Assembly: GCA_031841125.1 (NCBI GenBank)
Contig: CM063106.1
Location: 68,746,101-68,810,100 of the forward strand
DNA length: 64,000 nt
Source: Acanthococcus lagerstroemiae
Taxonomy: Eukaryota > Arthropoda > Insecta > Hemiptera > Eriococcidae
Direction of reading: 5' to 3'
In this document: positions 50,401 through 56,400 of the stretch, in pieces
Layout: each line of letters begins with the position of its first letter
Numbering within the stretch: position 1 is the stretch's first letter
Program-made: the position numbers and the translations under genes
Notes under the pieces: generated by a model
Told to the model about the DNA's origin: nothing
Databases searched by the model: none
The model's input: only the letters and a program-made list of their open reading frames with translations

Positions 50401-53400
50401 TTCTTCTGTAACATCACTCCTATAAGCTGAACTGTCGTGTTGGTGATGAATCAAAAAACACTTTGAAGTTCACTTAGTTTTGACAGTCGAGATGCCGAAC
50501 ATTCAGTTAAGGGTGAAGCCTTTTGACGGCTGTTACTTATTCGCAATAGTGCTAATTTTTTGTATTTAACTGTATCATCGTTTGTTCGCAGACTGCTTAC
50601 TTCGGAGACGTGAACAAGGTTTTACACTTTTTTAGCAATATTGGCCTCGAGGTTAAACCGCATTACAATCCAGCCGACTTCATCCGTAAGTACACAGATT
50701 GTTATTCAAAAGACTTCTTCATGCGAATTGCCGTGTACGTGGTCCACCATCTGATTGTCAAAATCAAAATTTCACAAAAGACAATGAAGACTGATGAAGT
50801 TTGTTGTGATTGGAGGTGTAGCAGAAGTAGGGATAAGACTATGATGAGTACTCTCGACCGCCATTTTAGTAGCAGAAGCCGAGAGTAAACACTATGTAAA
50901 CACGTAACATTTTGTGATAAGTGATGTTTACTCTTAGCTTCTGCTACTAAAATGGTGGTCGAGAGTACCCAGCGTGGTTCAGTATCTCTAGCAGAAGAGG
51001 GGTAACTCTCACCAGTGTTACAATGAGGGCTCTATACGGAGACAAGGAAGGCCAGCCGGCATTTTCTTTCCAGTTTGTTCCGTGAAACAAGAACTGCGTC
51101 ACACAATGTTTACCGTTCAGCCGATTTTCTTTTGACGGACTGAACTGGAACGAAAATGGCGGCTTCCTTTACCCGTATGAAGCATAGAGTACCTTATTAT
51201 AGCCGGTGATAAAACTCAAATCTTTGATTCTGTGTACTTCACCTGGGCATTAGTGTGCTGAGCTTCGAAATTCAAACAAACCTTATTTTTGCAAAAATCA
51301 AAGACTTAGTTGAGATGGACCATGTAAAAAGTAGATGTGAGCTGCTCTGAATTAGATACCTTAGGTCGGTAATAGTATATTACTATGTTGGAGACATGTA
51401 AACATACTTCGAGTTATGTTGTGTAAATATTTTTTTGTATAAGTATATGAATAGGTGAGGTCGTGCTAACATTACTACTTTACATCCCATGGCTTGTAAA
51501 AACCATTACAGACTTCACGTTTTTTCTCAAATGAAAAGTAGTTCTTCTCGCTGACTGTGCGGCTGCTAAAAGTTTCAGTTTCTATTCACGTATACAAAAA
51601 AGTAAATTTTCAACAGAGTCAGAATTTACAATAGTCCTAGTCTTATAATTCACCATTAAGATAGACTGGAATATAATCATAGGTCAATACATGAGTTCAC
51701 ATTTATTTTTCAAATTTATCCCCGGCCATCTCAAAAATGATTCTAATGATCGTGACTTTCTTGTGATCACGACCTTACCCCATACTGCGTTCAATAGTAA
51801 GTAAAACGATGCTTACAGCCATGGGTACTGTATTTTTCTGGGCTTCACGTACTGAATTCTATTACCTGTTCCAAACTTAAGTGTGTTTTTTTTTTTGTTT
51901 TCGTTTCAATCGAGCAGTAGAACAAGTTAAAGGTTCGGAAGAAATGAAACAAAAAATATTGAAAGCATCTCGAGATGCTCGCATGCATCCCAATTATTCG
52001 CACGAACTACACAACGATCTCTATGGAAATGAAATCTGTCAGCAGTATAATATAAATAGTTACGATCGCAACCATCGTTCACATTCAAATGGTAAGTGCC
52101 GGGCGACCGATTATAAATTACCCGCGATTTCAGTCGCTCGAGTTATAACTCAGCGAAGTATAATTCTTTCGAAAAGGAATTTTAATTTTTGTAAATTCTT
52201 CCGAGCTCCGAATTCGATCGAGGAAAAACTCGATCTGCGTATAATTTGTTTGCATGTTATTTTCTCTTTAGTCTCATAATTGTATGTGTGCATGTTTGAT
52301 TTTTTATAGGTCACGTACAACCGATACAGAATGCCCCAGATTTATGGGCCCGCAATGTAATTCATCCAAATTCTCATTCACATGTATCTAGTGCCTCAAA
52401 ACATCAACCGAACGATCTCCGTGTGTCCATGTGCCTGCCTCACTCACCCGACAATAACGCCTTCGTTTACACACCATTAGCAAGTACGAATCATTGATTT
52501 TTCTTCTCGTATCTTCTTAGAAATTATTGGGTATATTTCACGTAATCAAATTCCACATTTTAAAATAGTAAATTAGTGGTACGTATTCAAAAGGAATCCA
52601 AAGCATTGCATACTTGTAGTTGTCGCAAAAAAAAATCCCCCCAACAAACTGGTATTTGTTGAGATAAGAACTGCACATTAGTTTATTTGAGATCGACGTG
52701 ACAGTATCTGCTGAAGATCTGCGGCGAACCGAGACGAATGATTAGAATTTTGGATATTACAATCTTCAAGCATAGAGCCTTTTTCGACTTCAGTTCTTGA
52801 ATTTTGATCAGAGTCGTCCCGAGTTGCGGCATCATGTTTTTCTAATGATCGATGATAATTTACTATTTCGGAATAGATGTAAAAGTTTTTCTTAATTGGT
52901 ACTTAAGGAACTAACCAGTCTGAGAGTGAATAAAAATTATCTTTGGAGTAGGTATACCATACTTACACGTGACTTTCGTCACGATCTAATCCGTAAAATG
53001 TATGTAAATTCACTCGAATGTTGTATTTGTGGTATCCCTCGAGTTAATTAGGAAAACAAATGTACCATGGACTGATGAGAATGGTGGATTAGTATCTAAT
53101 CGAAATTAGTGGACTGCTTCTTAGAAGACACGGCTTGTCTGGCGTGTATATATTTTGATATAACAGTCTCACCATTAATAGGCATGTAGCGAAAATGTAA
53201 TCTACCCAAGTCCTTCTCCGTTTCTTTCTTTTGTATCCGAATTATATAGTCGCAAATCGGGGAGAGGGCTTAGTCTCCTAAATCTACTGAACGCCCCCCC
53301 TCTCAAAGAAACGAGAAAAATAATTTCCAGCATTATTTTGATACTTGTAAGACTTCACCCTTTCCCCTCTGAGCTCTCCCTCCCCTTCAGATCAGTTATT

Positions 53401-56400
53401 TGCGCGCATGATTTAGAACACCTGTCATGAACAGAATGTTGATAATATCTGTCTCAATTCTTATTTTGTATTATTATTTTAAAAATTTGAGTCCTCGCCC
53501 CCTTCACAGCCATATGGTCCATAACCGGAAGGTCTGGCTATTCGCCTCGAGTAATGGTCAAAGTGAAGTTGGAGATATCAGGACTGCAGACTTGACCGAA
53601 TTTCTGTCATGAATTCGTGAATTCATAATCCACGTCAGCTTGTTCTGAATTTCAGCTTAGGTTGTTGAATGTGGTAACGTGAAGTGCCACTTACCAGTCA
53701 GTTTTTTTTTTGAACGGTCATATCTCGAGGCTCTAATTACATGGAGGAGTTGATTTTGAAATCAATCGACGGATACTCTCATCCTTTCTCTACAACATAT
53801 GACGATATGGCGCTGCTATCAGCCCCCCCCCCGCATTAATCCACAAGCATCCTACGAACGGTCTAAGAACCAAAATTTGGAACTGTTGCCAGTTTTTGGT
53901 CTGCTGAATTTTCCATTTGCAATCGTAGCATATGGTAGTTTATGCCAATCAGGAATGAGTTTCACTTATATGCGCCGACGTCAAGCTCATCAAGTGCTGT
54001 TTTCTGCAAATTTTTGAAAATTTGCTAAAATTTGCCGATTATTGGTCGACCAATGTTTGGGGCACAATTTGAAAAAAATTATCTGAAATTGACAGAATGA
54101 AAAGGCGAAAGTGAAATTCAATTCACTTATTGTAAATTAAATACAATACAAAAATCATAAAAATGCTAAAAAGGCTCCTCGTCATTTCATTCGGCAGAGT
54201 GATGTCAAGAGAAAGAAAACATATTAGCCAATCATTGCATCATTGGTTAAAAAAAAGAAAGAGAAAAAAAAAGAATTGGAGCCAAACATTGTTTAAACCA
54301 AATGCTGGTCAAATTTTTTCCTCCCGTGTATTAAATTTCATCATTGCCATATGTTCTGTAACTCTCAAATGGGCTACTTAACTTATACTGAAATCAAAAA
54401 ACATACTATTCGCGTATACTCGCAAAAGAGTCGCTCTAGGTAACTTACCGAAAACAACATATTTGTATATACTGTTCACTAATTGGTGGATTTGGACGAA
54501 AACATGACATGGGAGGATGATGATTGAAAAAGTTATCCACATCCGAAATTAAGCTCATCTGATAGCAAATGAAAAGGGCTACAACTTTTGTTCTTAGCAT
54601 TTTTTCATAAAAATCAATATAAAAGCCGCGAGCTACACTTTTGTGAGCACACGTTCTTAGGGTGTAATGTACACGTATCATGTTTTCGTCTTCGACATTA
54701 GCGCTCCGGATGAAACTTGTATATGTGGCGGTTTCTATAAAAAGGGGTAACTTTGTCGATCGATCGAAGTCTCAGAAAACACGAAAAAAGAAAAACAAAA
54801 CTTTTTGGTTGAAAAAATCAATTTTGAGATTCTGATTGATTTCTATGGAAAAAACATCGCAATAACGAAGAGACAAAATTTACGGACATGAGAGAGAAGA
54901 GGAAGAGAGACAAAGAGAATGAGAAAAGAATGTGATTGTCTGCGTTCGCTTCTTCGTGGTTTTTCGGAGCTCACGAATAAATCCGATGTTCTGAATTGTT
55001 ACCACGCAGAAGAGCGAAAAATTACCTTTCCAACAAGCCCTCATCGAGGCTGGTAATGTGATTCCACGGTGAGTTATGGCCGCTTGACGGAGTGGGAGGA
55101 AAAGATTTTTTTCATGAATTTTCGTAAAGAGCTTTAAGATAATTTTTTTTGGTGTGGGGGGGGGGGTTACCTGGTTAATGTGGAAAACATGTAACTACGG
55201 ACATTTTTGAAGTGATCCGTTGAGTTTCCGTTTCCATTATAGACAGGTTTCACTGTACGTCTACTCATATTTAGCGGGTGCATGCAAAAAATGTGTCGCC
55301 TGGGTGGTAGCTACGTTAAAATTTACGTACGTAAGAATAGCTTTTACCCCCCCCCCCCGCTAAGGGCCATTACGTAATTAATGAATGACCCCTGGGCACA
55401 GGCACCGACTTATGAAAAATACTGAGAGGGGGGGGGGGCGAATCAGTCGGAGCGCGGTTTTTTCTTTGATTATTTTATTGAGACGCGTCGGATATTTCGG
55501 TATTATCGATTTTATTCTTATTCGTTTTCTCTTTTCTTCTTTTTTGTTAAATTAAAAAATTGATGGTAAAATTTATTGTACCTGCTTCTTTCATTTTTGA
55601 GTTGAAAATATTGGGGGGGGGGAGCGAAGCTCCCAAAAAATGCCAAGTCGGCACCTATGCTCGTGAGACCTGGCAAAGTTAGGAAATTTTGAAAGATCGA
55701 AAAAAATCAGGGAATTTTGAAGAAAATTTTGTGATATGAAACTGCTGCACAATTTTCTCTGTCAAACTTAATTGACTTCTTTTTTTTTTCCCCTTATTTA
55801 ATAATTTGTTTGTTACGAGAGTTGGAAAATGGACCGGAAAAATCTGGAAAAGTCAGGGAATTTCATCCTTGGAAAAAAGTGGACACTCTGGTAGGGACGG
55901 GCGCCTACTAACAAACACATGTAAGTAGGTTGAGAGACCAACGGTGATGCGAATTCTGCCAAGGACGGACAAAATTTTCTAAAAGTAAGATCGAAATGCA
56001 AAATTTCTTTTAATCGAAACACAAGATCCTAAAAAAGGTTTGAAGTCGAAATCCTATATTCGGGTGTCCGGGTATTATAAATTTTGGATTTTAAAATCCC
56101 AAAAATGAGCAAAATCTTACGAGAAAGGATTCACATCCGAAGTATAAAATCTCTTTTGAAAATGATTCAAAAGCAAAATTTAGAACACGTTTGAAGAAAT
56201 GATTTGAAATTAAAATCCTAAAACCGAATTTTGAGGCGGCATATCAGTGCTGAGTCTTCTTATGGGAGTAAATTATCACAAGTAAGCTTACTCTATTTTG
56301 CCTCCAGATGTCAGTCATTTCGATTTCTGGTCCCGATGGCCCTACTGACAGAGGAAAAAGAAAGTACTCAATTGTAGATAGCGCTCGTATTTATAAACAA

